NCBI GenBank assembly: GCA_030533445.1
Contig: CM060065.1
Location: 22,643,974 to 22,707,973 of the forward strand
Direction of reading: 5' to 3'
Source: Cyprinodon diabolis
Taxonomy: Eukaryota > Chordata > Actinopteri > Cyprinodontiformes > Cyprinodontidae
DNA: 64,000 bases
The translations under genes were made by a program, and so were the position numbers. Below are positions 23,635 through 39,700 of the stretch, in pieces; positions within the stretch are counted from its first letter, which is position 1; every line of letters begins with the position of its first letter. The notes beneath the pieces were generated by a model. The model saw only the letters and a list, made by a program, of their open reading frames with translations. It did no database searches and was not told where the DNA came from.

Positions 23635-23930
23635 TACACTGGAAAAAATGGAAATCTAGATAAGTAATTTTTTCTTAAAATAAGTGCATTTGTTCTTGAA
23701 TTAAGGAGGTAAAAGAGACATTTTTGCCAATGGAACAAGATAATTTACACTTAAAATAAGGAAACAAAATTGCTTTGTCTTATTTCAAGTGCATATTCTC
23801 TAATTATCTTATTTTAAGAGTAAAAATACTAATTCCATTGGCAAACTATCTTATTTACCTACTTAGAATAAGGATAAATACACTTAATTTAAGAAATGTT
23901 TACTTATTTCTAGATCGTTTTTGCAGTGTA
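23635..23930. mobile_element. TA-flanked MITE (Tc1/mariner-like)
   Basis: The element 23637-23928 is bounded by TA and has near-matching inverted ends CACTG(G/C)AAAAA followed by matching GATCTAGAAATAAGTAA-type sequence. The body is A/T-rich and partly self-complementary (CCAATGG-containing arms on both sides). It has the size and form of a mariner-type MITE known from fish genomes. No ORF. Confidence 0.75.
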
Positions 23931-24219
23931 CAGCCCACTGTAGCCACCCTATGTTGCAGGATTTCATTTTAGTCATTGTATTCTGCTTTCTGAGGTCTGT
24001 TCTATCCCCTCTGTGACTGTGTTGTCAAACTAGCCTTTGCTAATTTTGCAGCAGATAGCCTCCATTCAGACTGGCAGCAGGTACTCTTCACCAGACTTTG
24101 AGCAGCTAGCTCACTCTAGGCTGTGGCTGCATTCTACTGCTTTCTCATCACCAATCATCTTTCCTTCATTGAGTCATCAAAGCTATTACCTTTTGATGAT
24201 AACCATTCAATAACTGTGT

Positions 24220-24700
24220 ATGGAATGTATGAACAGGCCAAGTCACATGGATTCGGACTTTTTCGAATCAGATCTGGGCCACATTTGTATTTTGTTTTAA
24301 ATCCAATACAGGTTGGATCTTTTGGAATTTGAGTGCGGTCTGAAAAGCCAAGTTATCCATATTGAAATAGTTTAGCTCTCTTTCTCCTATGTCTCCTTTT
24401 CTGCATTGTCTATTGTATCATCCATCTACTTCTGATACAGCTTTAAAATGAATACATAAACGCTGACTTCAAAGGTTTCACTCTATAAAGTGCTGTTTTA
24501 GACATCTTGTTATTGCTCTTCAGCTCATGCAGTTCACTTCTGCTCTGAGTGTGGTTTTACATAACTTATTGTTTTTCTGCGTGTGGGGGTTACTTCAGTG
24601 ACAAAATTTGAGACGTTAATGTAAACAGCCACATAAAAAAATTGAATCTGACAAAAAATCGGAATTGAGCTTTAAGACCTGCAGTATGACCATAGAGATT
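24220..24700. repeat. Dispersed fish repeat, probably non-autonomous DNA element
   Basis: The left part (CACATGGATTCGGACTTTTT, CGAATCAGATCTGGGCCACA) and the right part (GAATCTGACAAAAAATCGG near 24645) recall inverted arms of a common fish repeat. Ends and target duplication are unclear. Confidence 0.4.
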
Positions 24701-25754
24701 TGGCTTTTAAGAGCAAGGTGTTGCTTGATTCAAATAATATCTTAAAGGATCCAAAGTTTTAAATATGACAGAATTGTTTCTGCAGCTTTAGCTGTCCACA
24801 AGGGGGATCGATTTTAGGTCCCCTTCTATTCCTAAAAGTAATTTTTCTATCTATTCTTAACAGCTATTTTTTGCACTGGAGCTGCTTCTACTGAGGCAGA
24901 CTTTTGCAGACAGCTTTCTTTGCAATCCAGTGCTCTTTATTATTTCTGAAACTTGCTCTTAGCACTGTATTTTTTCAAATCCAATAAGCTTTAAAAGATC
25001 TCCTCAGTGCTCTATTGGGAAGTAAAGGAAATAGAGCTGGTTTACCCATATAAATATCTGTGAATTTTAATTGATGACTTCCTCACTTTTGGACCTTATA
25101 ACGAGAATCTTGTAAAAAGGCTAAAATTTAAGCTGGAATTAAATTTTTATAACATAATGGAAAGCAGCTTGTTGTTACAACTGATGCCCTTGTTGGACTT
25201 TGGAGATCTTTTGTATATGTTTGCTTCTCTAGAAGTTCATTACAAACTGCAAAATGTAAACAAACCATGGTGATTTCTTTTTTTCTCAGGTGTGATGCTC
25301 GGGATTCGCTGCTCCAAAGAATTCCTACATGTTAGTCAGACATCTTCTTTTCCATATCTGTTTTGCAAGTACATTGAAAACAATGTTGTCTCGTAGACCT
25401 TTTGCTTGCACAATTTGTTGCTTCTTTCTGTCTTTTACTCTCACTGATTTTGACAAGAAAGCTTTTTTTTTTATTCACCTCCATCCCACCAGAACTTGCT
25501 TCAGAAAACCTTTAAGTTAACTGTACCTATCTCATTAAGAGTATTTATTTCCAAACGAAAAGTTCTTGAGATTGATTTAATAACATGTACCTGTTTTTCA
25601 TAATATGTTGTTTTTCTTTTAACACTGTGTCTATTAATACTGAATATTGCAGTAAATTGGGTCTAGGCCAAGAAACCCATGGCAATTCATTTTCTAGAAC
25701 CTGTATTTCTTGTCTGTAAGGAGAAGAAATGCAGGTTCTAGAAAAAAAAAATGA
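24701..25754. other. Intergenic, no gene recognised
   Basis: A/T-rich sequence without a supported feature. A short hairpin-like pair (TTCTAGAACCTG at about 25691 and CAGGTTCTAGAA at about 25732) flanks 25700-25730. Confidence 0.45.
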
Positions 25755-26100
25755 GTTCGGGTTAGGAGATCAGTTACCCAGGAGGAGCTCGGAGTAGAGT
25801 CGTTGCTCCTCCACATCGAAAGGAGCCAGCTGAGGTGGCTCGGGCATCTGTTTCGGATGCCTCCTAGTCACCTCCCTCGGGAGGTGTTCCAGGCATGTCC
25901 CATTGGGAGGAGGCCTCGTGGAAGGCCCAGGACATGCTGTAGGGACTACTGTATGTCCTGAGCTGGCCTGGTGTCGCCTCGGGTCCCCCCAGGGCAGCTG
26001 GAGGAAGTGTGTGTGGATTGGGAAGTCTGGCCATCTTTCCTTAGACTGTTGCCTCCTCAACCCGGCCCCGGATAAGCCGAAGAAAATTGATGCATGGATG
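25755..26100 (+). mobile_element. Rex3/RTE LINE, 3' end
   Basis: The + strand encodes the C-terminal tail of a Rex3-type RTE retrotransposon (LLLHIERSQLRWLGHLFRMP, then GRRPRGRPRT, then REVF-type blocks). It ends with GGATAAGCCGAAGAA and a short tail of GATG units, as this family does in fish. It is strongly 5'-truncated, the normal outcome for these elements, and has one in-frame stop. High GC compared with its surroundings. Confidence 0.88.
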
Positions 26101-26524
26101 ATGCATAACTTCTTAAAGCTGTACGAAAGTAAGCATGATGTTTTTCTTCTTTTTGCTGATTAAGCTAAGTGGCTGCATATTAAATATTTTCCATCAGAGA
26201 ACTGGCGCTTTAATCTCATATCAAAGACAGATTAGCGAGTACCATTCTGAATTGCGTTACATGTCCAAACTTAACATCAAACACAACATGAACAGGCTCT
26301 AAAGCATAAAAAGAAAAAAAAATGCAAAGTTTAAATCAGCTTAGCAGTGCTTTAAAGGAAAATTCAGATCTTATTAATTTATTAATGTAAACTAAGTTAT
26401 AAACTACAGATTGAATCTTGAGGATTAAAAAAAAAATTAAGGCAGAAGTTTGACAAACTTTTAATGAACATGACCACTGGAGAAAACCAGTGTTAGTAAA
26501 ACACATGATTCCAGGATCTTAGCA

Positions 26525-26765
26525 TTTTAGTAGGTAGCACTATTGCCCTGCAGCAAGAAGGTTGATGTTTCAAATTCCAGTCCAATCTGCAGTTCTAATG
26601 TTTGGAGAATATATGCATTGCTTCCACAATACCAAAACAAGTCTGTTAGGTTACTGTAACTGTATGAGTGGTTTTGTTTGTCCAGTGTGCATCTGTGTTG
26701 CCATGTGACCGACTGCCCTGCCCTGCCCATTGACCATTGTGAATGGGCACCGAGGACCCCTCCAA
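26525..26765 (+). mobile_element. tRNA-derived SINE-like repeat, second copy
   Basis: Decayed copy of the family at 3190-3510 in the opposite orientation. Recognisable parts are the head (GCAGCAAGAAGGTTGATG with a mutated B box TTTCAAATTCC), TCTGTTAGGTTACTG, the GTGTTGCCATGTGACCGACT region and the GGGCACCGAGGACCCC tail. Confidence 0.65.
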
Positions 26766-26769
26766 TTAA

Positions 26770-29636
26770 GTACAAAAAACTCCATATTGAAGTGTCACAT
26801 TTATTTTATAATTGCTTTTTTTCATGGATATTTTGCAAGAGGAGGTTACTGATTTAATCATGTCTGACCTCAGGTAGTTTAGATAACCATTTTAGTCATA
26901 GCTTTTGACGAAGAAATGAGTCATGTTGTATTTTACTGCCCTAAAGGGACCCACAGAGCAAGTGTCAGAAACACTAACCAAATGGCTCTTCACTGTATAA
27001 AACTCCAATCAGATTTTCTCCTGCATTTGCTGCCGCTTAGGGGAGATCTACAACAATAACACAAACTGGCACTTAAGTCTCAACAGTTTAAAGTTTGCCA
27101 CAAAAGCGAGAGCCTCAGCCTCTCTGCTACTGGACCTTACCAAGCAAGAAATTGTATGATACAAAAAAAAACCTATAATCCAGAGCATATTTCCAGACTA
27201 TTTGTATTGATGTTTATATTATTTTGGTTGGGGATTTCTTGTAAGAAACCACTTCCTTTTTTTTTTTTTTTTTTTTTTTTTATCTTGCAAGATTTATTAT
27301 TTTTTGGTAAGATTTATACTTTCTCTTATTTTTTTCCCATGCAAAGTTACAGAAAACAGAAGTGTAAGTTTAAGAGCCACTGCCAAAACAAAACAGTGTG
27401 TAAGAGTTATAAAAAGCGGATAAGCCCTTTGTTTAGACAGCGGCATCCTGCAGCTGTGAAACGAGAAGGAACAGGTCTCAGGTTCACAACATCTCAGAGC
27501 ATGAGAAAGAAGCCAGATATGCCAGATTTGCCTATTTATGATAAATAGGGACCTCTTTGATTTTGTTTTAATAATCCTGGATATAAACTTTCTTATGAGG
27601 AGAAACGTTTTTAAGTCATTAAAAGAAACCTGAATTCTAAAACATAGGTACAGTAAACAATGCTATTGGTGGAACATGCTGTCGCATTTTAAAATTAAGT
27701 CCAAAAAAGTGAAAAAACAATCCACTGGACTTTGTTTCCAAGTTTGAAGACATTTTTATTCCCATCCAGGAAGCTTTATTCAAAGTAAGTGTTTATAAAA
27801 TGTTCACCAACTTTATATAGTCTATGTATATTGGGATAGAGGGTGCAAAATTCACAGTATTCTGCTTCATTTGGAAAACATGGTTACTTTTCCCTGTCAT
27901 TGTGTTTCTGCTAAAGGAGTACCTCCTAGTGGTCAATAAATTACTTTCTGCATAAAGCAGTAAGTAGTATGAGCTTCTGTGGGTAGCTAGACAGTTGAAG
28001 TCATTCCAAGCATTGTTTAAAAACCACGACCCTCTTGTTGTAAATGATCAGTTTTATTTATTAAGTAGCTAACTCAAATTTAAAGATACTGAGTTAGAGC
28101 AACTAAAAAGTAGGTCTGTTGAAAACAAAAGAAAATGCTTTCAATAAACTCAAGGACTGAGAGAAGAGAAACAATTATTTTACCTCAATGAGGAAATTCA
28201 CTAAAGGAGAATTAAACAAAATGTTAATACTAAGGCTGGGTCATTTTTCTAAATAGGAAGCATGGTGTTAACTACAGGGAGCAGCCATTTCTCTTCAATG
28301 CCACCCACTGAACTCAAAAGATGAGTCATCATCGACCGAAGAAACTTAAAGGGCAAAATACATTCATGCATGGTCCAGCAGAGCAGCATGACAGTCCTTG
28401 GTGAGACACAAACTTGGCTGCAGTCATTCAAAACTTTGGCAGTTTCTATCTCGCAGGTGTCCCCTGTTCAGCTGCATCTTTCACTCTGTGTGTTGCCCAA
28501 CTAATGTGCCTGTGCAATGTTGCAATTGGGTAAGCCTGTGCATGTGTCTCCTTGGGATTGTGATGCATGTATGAGTCCACATATATGCTTTCTGAGCCTG
28601 CTGCCCCAAAGGTAAGCCTATGTAGCCTGCAACGTTTTCTTTCTCCGTCTGCTCAGCTTTTTCCTCTGTGGCTTCTTAACGGTTGGGGGAACAATGTGCT
28701 CTCCTGTCCCTCCTCAGCACAGCAACACACCCCAGTGACAAAACGAGGATTAAAGGCCAGCATGGAGCCTGAAGCCAGCACCACAGCAACACTCTGATAA
28801 ACTTTACTTGTCACTTCCCTTGTGTGGAAGTTTACAGCAATGGGAAAAAAAATGTTTGACTTTGTCTTACATTACAGCATTGATCATGGCACATGAAATC
28901 AAAAAGCACTTTCTTCTATAAATATCACAGAGACTCTACGTAAGTGTAATATTTAAACCTAGGCTATTTTTGATATTGCACTCAGGGCTCCAAAAATGTT
29001 CAAATATAAAAAAAACAAAAACAAAAAAAATATATATGATAAAATCACACTAATTGGATTTTAAGGATTAAAGAGATAGCATAAATGCTGAACAATTCTG
29101 TTTTGAGTGAGCCTCCCAACCTCTCACTTTGTTTTCAAGGTTTCACTAGGAAAAGAGTGGAGGAGAATCACTGCATTAATTATCACATCATGGTTACACT
29201 GCCTGGAGTCAAACTGCTTAGAGATACAAAAGAACAAATAAACAGTCAAAGAGTATACTCTTGTATTGCAGGGGAGATGGATGTACAATTTTCTGATTAC
29301 TACTTGAAAATTCTGTTACATAAATGTTAATAGGCAACATTTTTGGGCATTTGACAACTTATGCTCATATTTGAGTTCATACCATCTTCTGAGTATGGGC
29401 GGTTCTAGACAGGCGGAAAGAGGGGCTACTACCCCCTGGCCTGTACCTAAAACATACCAGATAAATTGAAAAAAAAAATAGATCTACTGACACAAACATC
29501 ACAGCTGTTTTGTTTTGACTATGATTTTAATCAGTTTTGCTCAAATTCCAGTTCTGAATTGATCAAGACTGGTTATTTTCATTTAAAATAAGTCAAAAAT
29601 ATGTGCCAATTCTGAATCACAAATGTACATTGATAT
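26770..29636. other. Intergenic, no gene recognised
   Basis: Includes a poly-T run of about 25 bp at 27258-27282. I see no exon with a recognisable protein, no RNA gene and no terminal-repeat pair. Confidence 0.45.
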
Positions 29637-30281
29637 ATTATTCCCAGAGATGGGAAGTAACGAAGTACAAATACTTCGTTACTGTACTCAAGTAGATTTT
29701 TCTGATATTTTTACTTTACTTTACTGCTTATTTTTATGGCAACTTTTTACTTCTACTCCTTACATTTTTACACAAATATCTGTACTTTCTACTCCTTACA
29801 TTTTTAAAAATTGGCTCGTTACTTTAGTTTTGAATCATTTCAATGGAGTTACCGTTATTATTTTTCACGTCATCAATACCAAATTCAATCTAATTGGATG
29901 GGAATCTACGTTGCATTTGACGCACCACTACAAGATGAATCGACAGATTCGGCGGTATTCATTCGTGGCAAATCATTGCAGCTTGGTGGCGGTGGCGTTA
30001 GCATAGTAGTATGGACGACGAGATGATTGAAAATGAACACAACGGAGATCTAGTCCTATTGGCAGACATCCATTTAAAATGTAGGCAACGGCATGAAAAA
30101 AGTGGTTTCTACTTTTACTTTTATACTTTAAGTAAATTTACAAGCCTGTACTTTGTTACTTTTACTTGAGTAAAGAAGTTTAATCAGTACTTCCACTTTT
30201 ACCAGAGTATTTTTTAACACAAGTATCTGTACTTTTACTCAAGTACGGAAAGTGATTACTTTTGCCATCTCTGATTATTCC
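29637..30281. mobile_element. hAT non-autonomous transposon, 629 bp
   Basis: Element 29645-30273, flanked by an exact 8-bp target duplication ATTATTCC (29637-29644 and 30274-30281). Ends are CAGAGATGGGAAGTAACG and its near-complement ending TTGCCATCTCTG. Subterminal sequence is full of short GTAC/CTTTTACT words on both sides, as in a common fish hAT family. The middle (about 29860-30070) is unrelated unique sequence without a transposase. Confidence 0.92.
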
Positions 30282-30550
30282 AAAGATTATCTTTATTCTA
30301 TTGTTATTCTGTATTCCAAGGACTATAAATAGAAAACTATATTTCACTTTGATCCAACCTTATTTATTGACCATAGAGTTTTAGTTAAAAAAATTAAAGT
30401 GCTGTCCCTTTAGTTCTTAAAATTTTAGTAATTTAGCACATCATGCATAATTATCTTACAAATTCAAACAGCCTAGTGTTCTTTTTGAAAATTCAGCTTT
30501 TTGAGACAGGCCACTCTGCTGCAATAATCTTTTTTGTTACGCGTTAAGAG

Positions 30551-31205
30551 TGTTAAGAGTGACATCATTTTGGAATGACTAAGAACAGACGGACCCAGTA
30601 TTCTGGCAAGACAGAGAGTGGAGTAACTTTAAAAGTGTTTATTAAAGCAACTAACAGTTTACGGCTTTGCAGTAGCAGCGGCTAGGGCGTCCAAGGGCGG
30701 TAACTCTGGCGAGACGAGCACAGGTTAGTGACAAGCTGACGGAGGATGATCTGAACGTGTGAGTCACTAACCTGGTTTAGAGGTCAGTTCATGCCTAGAG
30801 AATGAGGTTGATACCAGCCGGTCAGCTGACAAGACGCAGTGCTTGCTGCACAGTTCCAGATGCCGAAGCCTCGAAGGATAGAAAACTAACAGGAGATCAA
30901 ATCCGAGCAGATGACAGAGGAAGGCAGGATAATCCAGAGGGAGAAGTCAAGTGGCCGATCCAGTGGCAGATCCAGGTTCACTTCACAGTAGAATCCAACA
31001 GAATATGAAGACAGGTCAGGCAAACAGATCAGAACAGGGGCAGGCAGGCTCAAAGGTTCAAAGACAGAAACGGGTCAAAATAAGGCAAGCAGAACACTAT
31101 TATAAATGCTAGAAAACTCTCACACCAAAGGCTGAAGAATAATCTGGCACTGACGACTGGGAGAAAGCAGCGTAAATAGAGGCAGGAGCAGATGGATCAA
31201 ATTAT
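30551..31205 (-). mobile_element. LTR-like block, probably Gypsy (minus strand)
   Basis: On the minus strand the block ends in a TTAATAAACACTTTTAAAG stretch carrying a poly(A) signal (complement at about 30629-30645), followed by the GGGTCCGTCTGTTCTTAGTC terminus and CTTAACA, an order typical of fish Ty3/Gypsy LTRs. The T/C-rich body (minus strand) agrees. The start of the LTR is not sharp, and no target duplication or partner LTR was found, so it may be a solo LTR. Confidence 0.5.
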
Positions 31206-31209
31206 TATA

Positions 31210-35010
<3,801 letters not shown>

Positions 35011-35096
<86 letters not shown>
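35011..35096. repeat. (TA)n microsatellite, right of the R4 LINE
   Basis: About 86 bp of pure TA. Confidence 0.97.
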
Positions 35097-35099
<3 letters not shown>

Positions 35100-36735
35100 C
35101 CATCAGCTCATATAGAAGATTATATAGGTAAGTGCCAACACTATTCCTTCAAACCCATAAAGGATAGGATACCCCCCAAATGACATCAGTGTCTTTAATT
35201 CCCAGGCTTTAGACGGGCAGGTAATGCAACACTGTGGGGATCTAAAGTTAACCGTCTTTATAATTTAAATAATCAGATTGTATATCTATGAAAAAAAAAA
35301 CAAAAAAACTCACTGAAGGTATTTTTGTCAAAGCCTTATTCTAAGCTTGCTTATCTCTGACATATATAGCAAACACTGCCCTCTGGTGCTAAAAATTGCT
35401 ATTGTCACCAAGTTTAGACAAATGTGGAGTGAAAGAGAAAGAATTTAGATTAAGACTGGAAATCATATTGCTACCATTTTGTTAAAAAAAAAAAAACTAC
35501 AATGAACTCTTCAGTACCCTCAGAAACTTTGATGAATTCAATTTGTAATGTCTAAAATATTGTAATTATAAGATAAAAATTCCAATAAGTAATCAGGATA
35601 AAAGGGCACAAATGTTATTCAATACCTTTATGAATGAGATATTTTTTATTTAGGGGTGATAAAGCTCATATGATTAAAATTCTGTATTACTTCCTTAAAT
35701 TTCGCCCTCACATTTGCTGAGGTATTCCTAAGTAGTTTAAACAGTCATGGATAATGCAAGAAGAAACAAAGAACACATTGTGCTGTTTTGTTGCCCATGG
35801 CGTTAGGACTCCTTGTGTTATCATAAAAGCTCTGGGGCTCTGGGAAATTTTACAAAAGGATACAACTAATCCACCTTCCTCTATCAACTAGGACAAAGGA
35901 TGGGTTATGAAACAGCAGAGCAGCCCTCAGGTCATAGGCATGTAAGAGGCCTCCTACTAGTCTTAAAAAAGCCAAAACAAAAAGCAAACAAAAAACAACT
36001 ATATGGTGTTGGTCTGTGGCTTCAGTTGGGCAATATGCAAATTCTTTGGGATATATTCATTTAATTTATTTCTATGTGCTTTGTTTATTTTTGTGATACT
36101 TCTTTCCATTTGACCTTTCTTCTATTATTGTGGCTATTTTACCCTTCTCCTGCAAATCTGTCTGCTGGTTTTGGACACATTGTGCAAGTAGTTTTTTTTC
36201 TTTCTTTTACATATTTATCATTTTGTTAATCTATGTCTACATTTGATGTCAAATATATAAACAAATCTTTATTAGACCTTTAAGTTATATATACTTGTAT
36301 ATACTTTGTGTGTTGTATTTTAGTGAAGTGCAAGTCAATGAAAGAGTTCTTAAACACAATATTTTTACTGTCTAAACAAAAAAAGTGTTTGTTTAAAGTG
36401 TTTTTAACCACAAATTAAGATCACCAAAGGTATTTTTTTTGTTAACAAAGCTTTTTAAATAATCATATCATTTCATTTCAAATATGATACATTTTACAAG
36501 ACAGCCTCAAACTGATGATGGGGCGAAACACTATTGATATTTCCGACATCTTTCAGCGCCACCTGAACGCCACACATAGCCGAAGCTATGATGCTAGCTC
36601 ACTGTTGGAGCTGTTGTACGTTAGCATTAGCCAAATTTAGAGATTAAGGAATGAGAGTAGACAATAAAAATTGATTACACCTTAGAAATTAAAGTGAGAT
36701 ATTTCTTAGAATCGACTTTTGAACGAGAAGAAGCG
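35100..36735 (+). other. Intergenic; upstream region of terb2
   Basis: No gene recognised to about 36480. The final 250 bp become less A/T-rich and contain GCGCCACC and CCGAAGCTATGATGCTAGC words before the terb2 start codon, so the promoter probably lies here. There is no clear TATA box. Confidence 0.35.
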
Positions 36736-39700
36736 ATGTTCTGCTTTAAGACAGCTTGGTTTTCGAGCAGTGTGCCGCAGGATCATCTTGACTTCTGGAG
36801 TAGGATAAGCTAACTCTCCTCATGTCACATAAACTCTTTTTTTTGGATCGATCCAATTAAAATATACTTTAACAAGCAATTTGTATTTCAATGTATTAAC
36901 CCTTGTAGTTTTAGTTTTAAAAGGAGTGATGCTTTCTTATAAAATTTTAAATTAAATTTTAAAGATTATTTTGAAAAATTGCCTTTTAACCTATTTGAAA
37001 AAAAATTATCTAAACATCAAATGTATACTTTTTTCTGATTATACCTACGGAAAATGTTTTTTTTTTTTTCATTACTTTCACGGCGTTTTGCTCCTCTTTG
37101 TTTTATTTTTAGTTTGCTCTCTAAAGTATGTACATTCAAAACAAGAAATTAGCATTTTAACAAATATCTGAAGATAAGATAAATAAACAATGTTAAACTC
37201 CTTATATGGTGTTTTAAAGACAATTAAGCACAGCTTAAAAATATGTGAATATAAGGTGCTTATTTCATATTAAGGGGATTTTTTTTAAAGCCAAAAGCCT
37301 GAAAGGATACCAAACCTCTATTTGAATGTCTTTTCTCTTGATTGATTTGTGTAACTAAGGGAAGACAACGTGACAAAAACTATAAGTCAAAGAACCTACA
37401 CGCCTGTCCTGTAAAAACACCAAGCACTGAATGGATGGACATCCTTTCAAGTTTCACAGGCTGAAGTAAATCTTCGTCTGTCAACACTTGCTGGAAACCC
37501 GGAAGATTAAGCATTCCTGGACATTCAGGCAGGACAGGTGTTAAAGGCTCATGCCAAGCACCTTAGAGACACGTTTTAACATTTCATAAGCCACTCAGAG
37601 TAATAGCCAACTGTTTCCTTTTGTGTCAAGTCCCATATATTGGTCTGAGTGCTGAAAAACCTCAGATATATGACTGCTGTTTTAGTGGATGCCATCCACC
37701 AATATTGAGTCTCAGAAGATTAAAATACGATTAAAACAGTTTAACTAAACCTCTTGAACATTTGGAAAGGTCTTGTTTGTGGTGGTGTTTTGGCATGTTA
37801 TTAAGAACATATTTAGCAAGGGCATTACAGAGTATTGTGGCTGTACAGCTGTTCAGCACAATGTGGATGTTCTTAAAGCTACAGTGTGTAACTTTTAGCG
37901 ACATCTAGCGGTCAGACTGCAGACTGCAGCAACATGAACATCTTCCCCCCACCGCTTCTCCCCCCCAACAGTACGGCGAGCGTTACGGGACAAAATATCT
38001 TCCACGACATCCGCATCACCTACCTTCTCAAGTGATGAGGTTTGTTTACATAGATAATTTTACAGATAGTATTTCATTAGTCTGTGTAGGGTATACAGGT
38101 GCTGGTCATAAAATTAGAATATCATGAAAAAGTAGATTGATTTCAGTAATTCCATTTAAAAAGTGAAACTTGTATATTATATTCATACATTACATACAAA
38201 CTCATATATTTCAGATGTTTATTTTGTTTAATTTTGATGATTACAAATGACAACAAATGAAAATCTCAAATTCATCATATCAGAAAATTAGAATATTGTG
38301 AAAAGGTTCAAAATTGATGGCCCCTGGTGCCACACTCTAATCAGCTAATTAACTCAAACCACCTGCAAAAGCCTTTAAATGGTCTTTCAGTCTAGTTCTA
38401 TAGGCTACACAATCATGGGGAAGACTGCTGACTTGACAGTTGTCCAAAAGACGACCATCGACACCTTGCACAAGGAGGGCAAGACACAAAAGGTCATCGC
38501 TAAAGAGGCTGGCTGTTCACAGAGCTCAGTGTCCAAGCACATTAATAGAGAGGCGAAGGGAAGGAAAAGATGTGGTCGAAAAAAGTGTACAAGCAAGAGA
38601 GATAACCGCACCCTGGAGAGGATTGTGAAACAAAACCCATTCAAAAATGTGGGGGAGATTCACAAAGAGTGGACTGCAGCTGGAGTGAGTGCTTCAAGAA
38701 CCACCACACACAGACGTATGAAAGACATGGGTTTCTGCTGTCGCATTCCTTGTGTCAAGCCACTCTTGAACCACAGACAGCGTCAGAAGCGTCTTGCCTG
38801 GGCTAAAGAGAAACAGGACTGGACTGCTGGTGAGTGGTCCAAAGTCATGTTCTCTGATGAAAGTAAATTTTGCATTTCCTTTGGAAATCAAGGTCCCAGA
38901 GTCTGGAGGAAAAGAAGAGAGGCACTTCATCCACGTTGCTTGAAGTCCAGTGTAAAGTTTCCACAGTCAGTGATGGTTTGGGGTGCCATGTCATCTGCTG
39001 GTGTTGGTCCATTGTGTTTTCTGAGGTCCAGGGTCAACGCAGCCACATACCAGGAAGTTTTAGAGCACTTCATGCTTCCTGCAGCTGACCAACTTTTTGG
39101 AGATGCAGATTTCATTTTCCAACAGGACTTGGCACCTGCACACAGTGCCAAAGCTACCAGTACCTGGTTGAAGGACCATGGTATCCCTGTTCTTAATTGG
39201 CCAGCAAACTCTCCTGACCTTAACCCCATAGAAAATCTATGGGGTATTGTGAAGAAGAAGATGCAATACACCAGACCCAACAATTCAGAAGAGCTAAAAG
39301 CCACTATTAGAGCAACCTGGGCTATCATAACACCTGAGCAGTGCCACAGACTGATCGACTCCATGCCACGCCGCATTGCTGCAGTAATACAGGCCAAAGG
39401 AGGCCCAACTAAATACTGAGTGCTGTACATGCTCATACTTTTCATGTTCATACTTTTCAGTTGGCCAACATTTCTATAAATCCTTTGTTTTTATTGGTCT
39501 TCAGTAATATTCTAATTTTCTGATATGATGAATTTGAGATTTTCATTTGTTGTCATTTGTAATCATCAAAATTAAACAAAATAAACATCTGAAATATATG
39601 AGTTTGTATGTAATGTATGAATATAATATACAAGTTTCACTTTTTAAATGGAATTACTGAAATCAATCTACTTTTTCATGATATTCTAATTTTATGACCA

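Noticed and set aside
25770..26060. Proline-rich 96-aa minus-strand frame
   Set aside because: Antisense of the Rex3 tail, a GC-rich coding remnant on the + strand.
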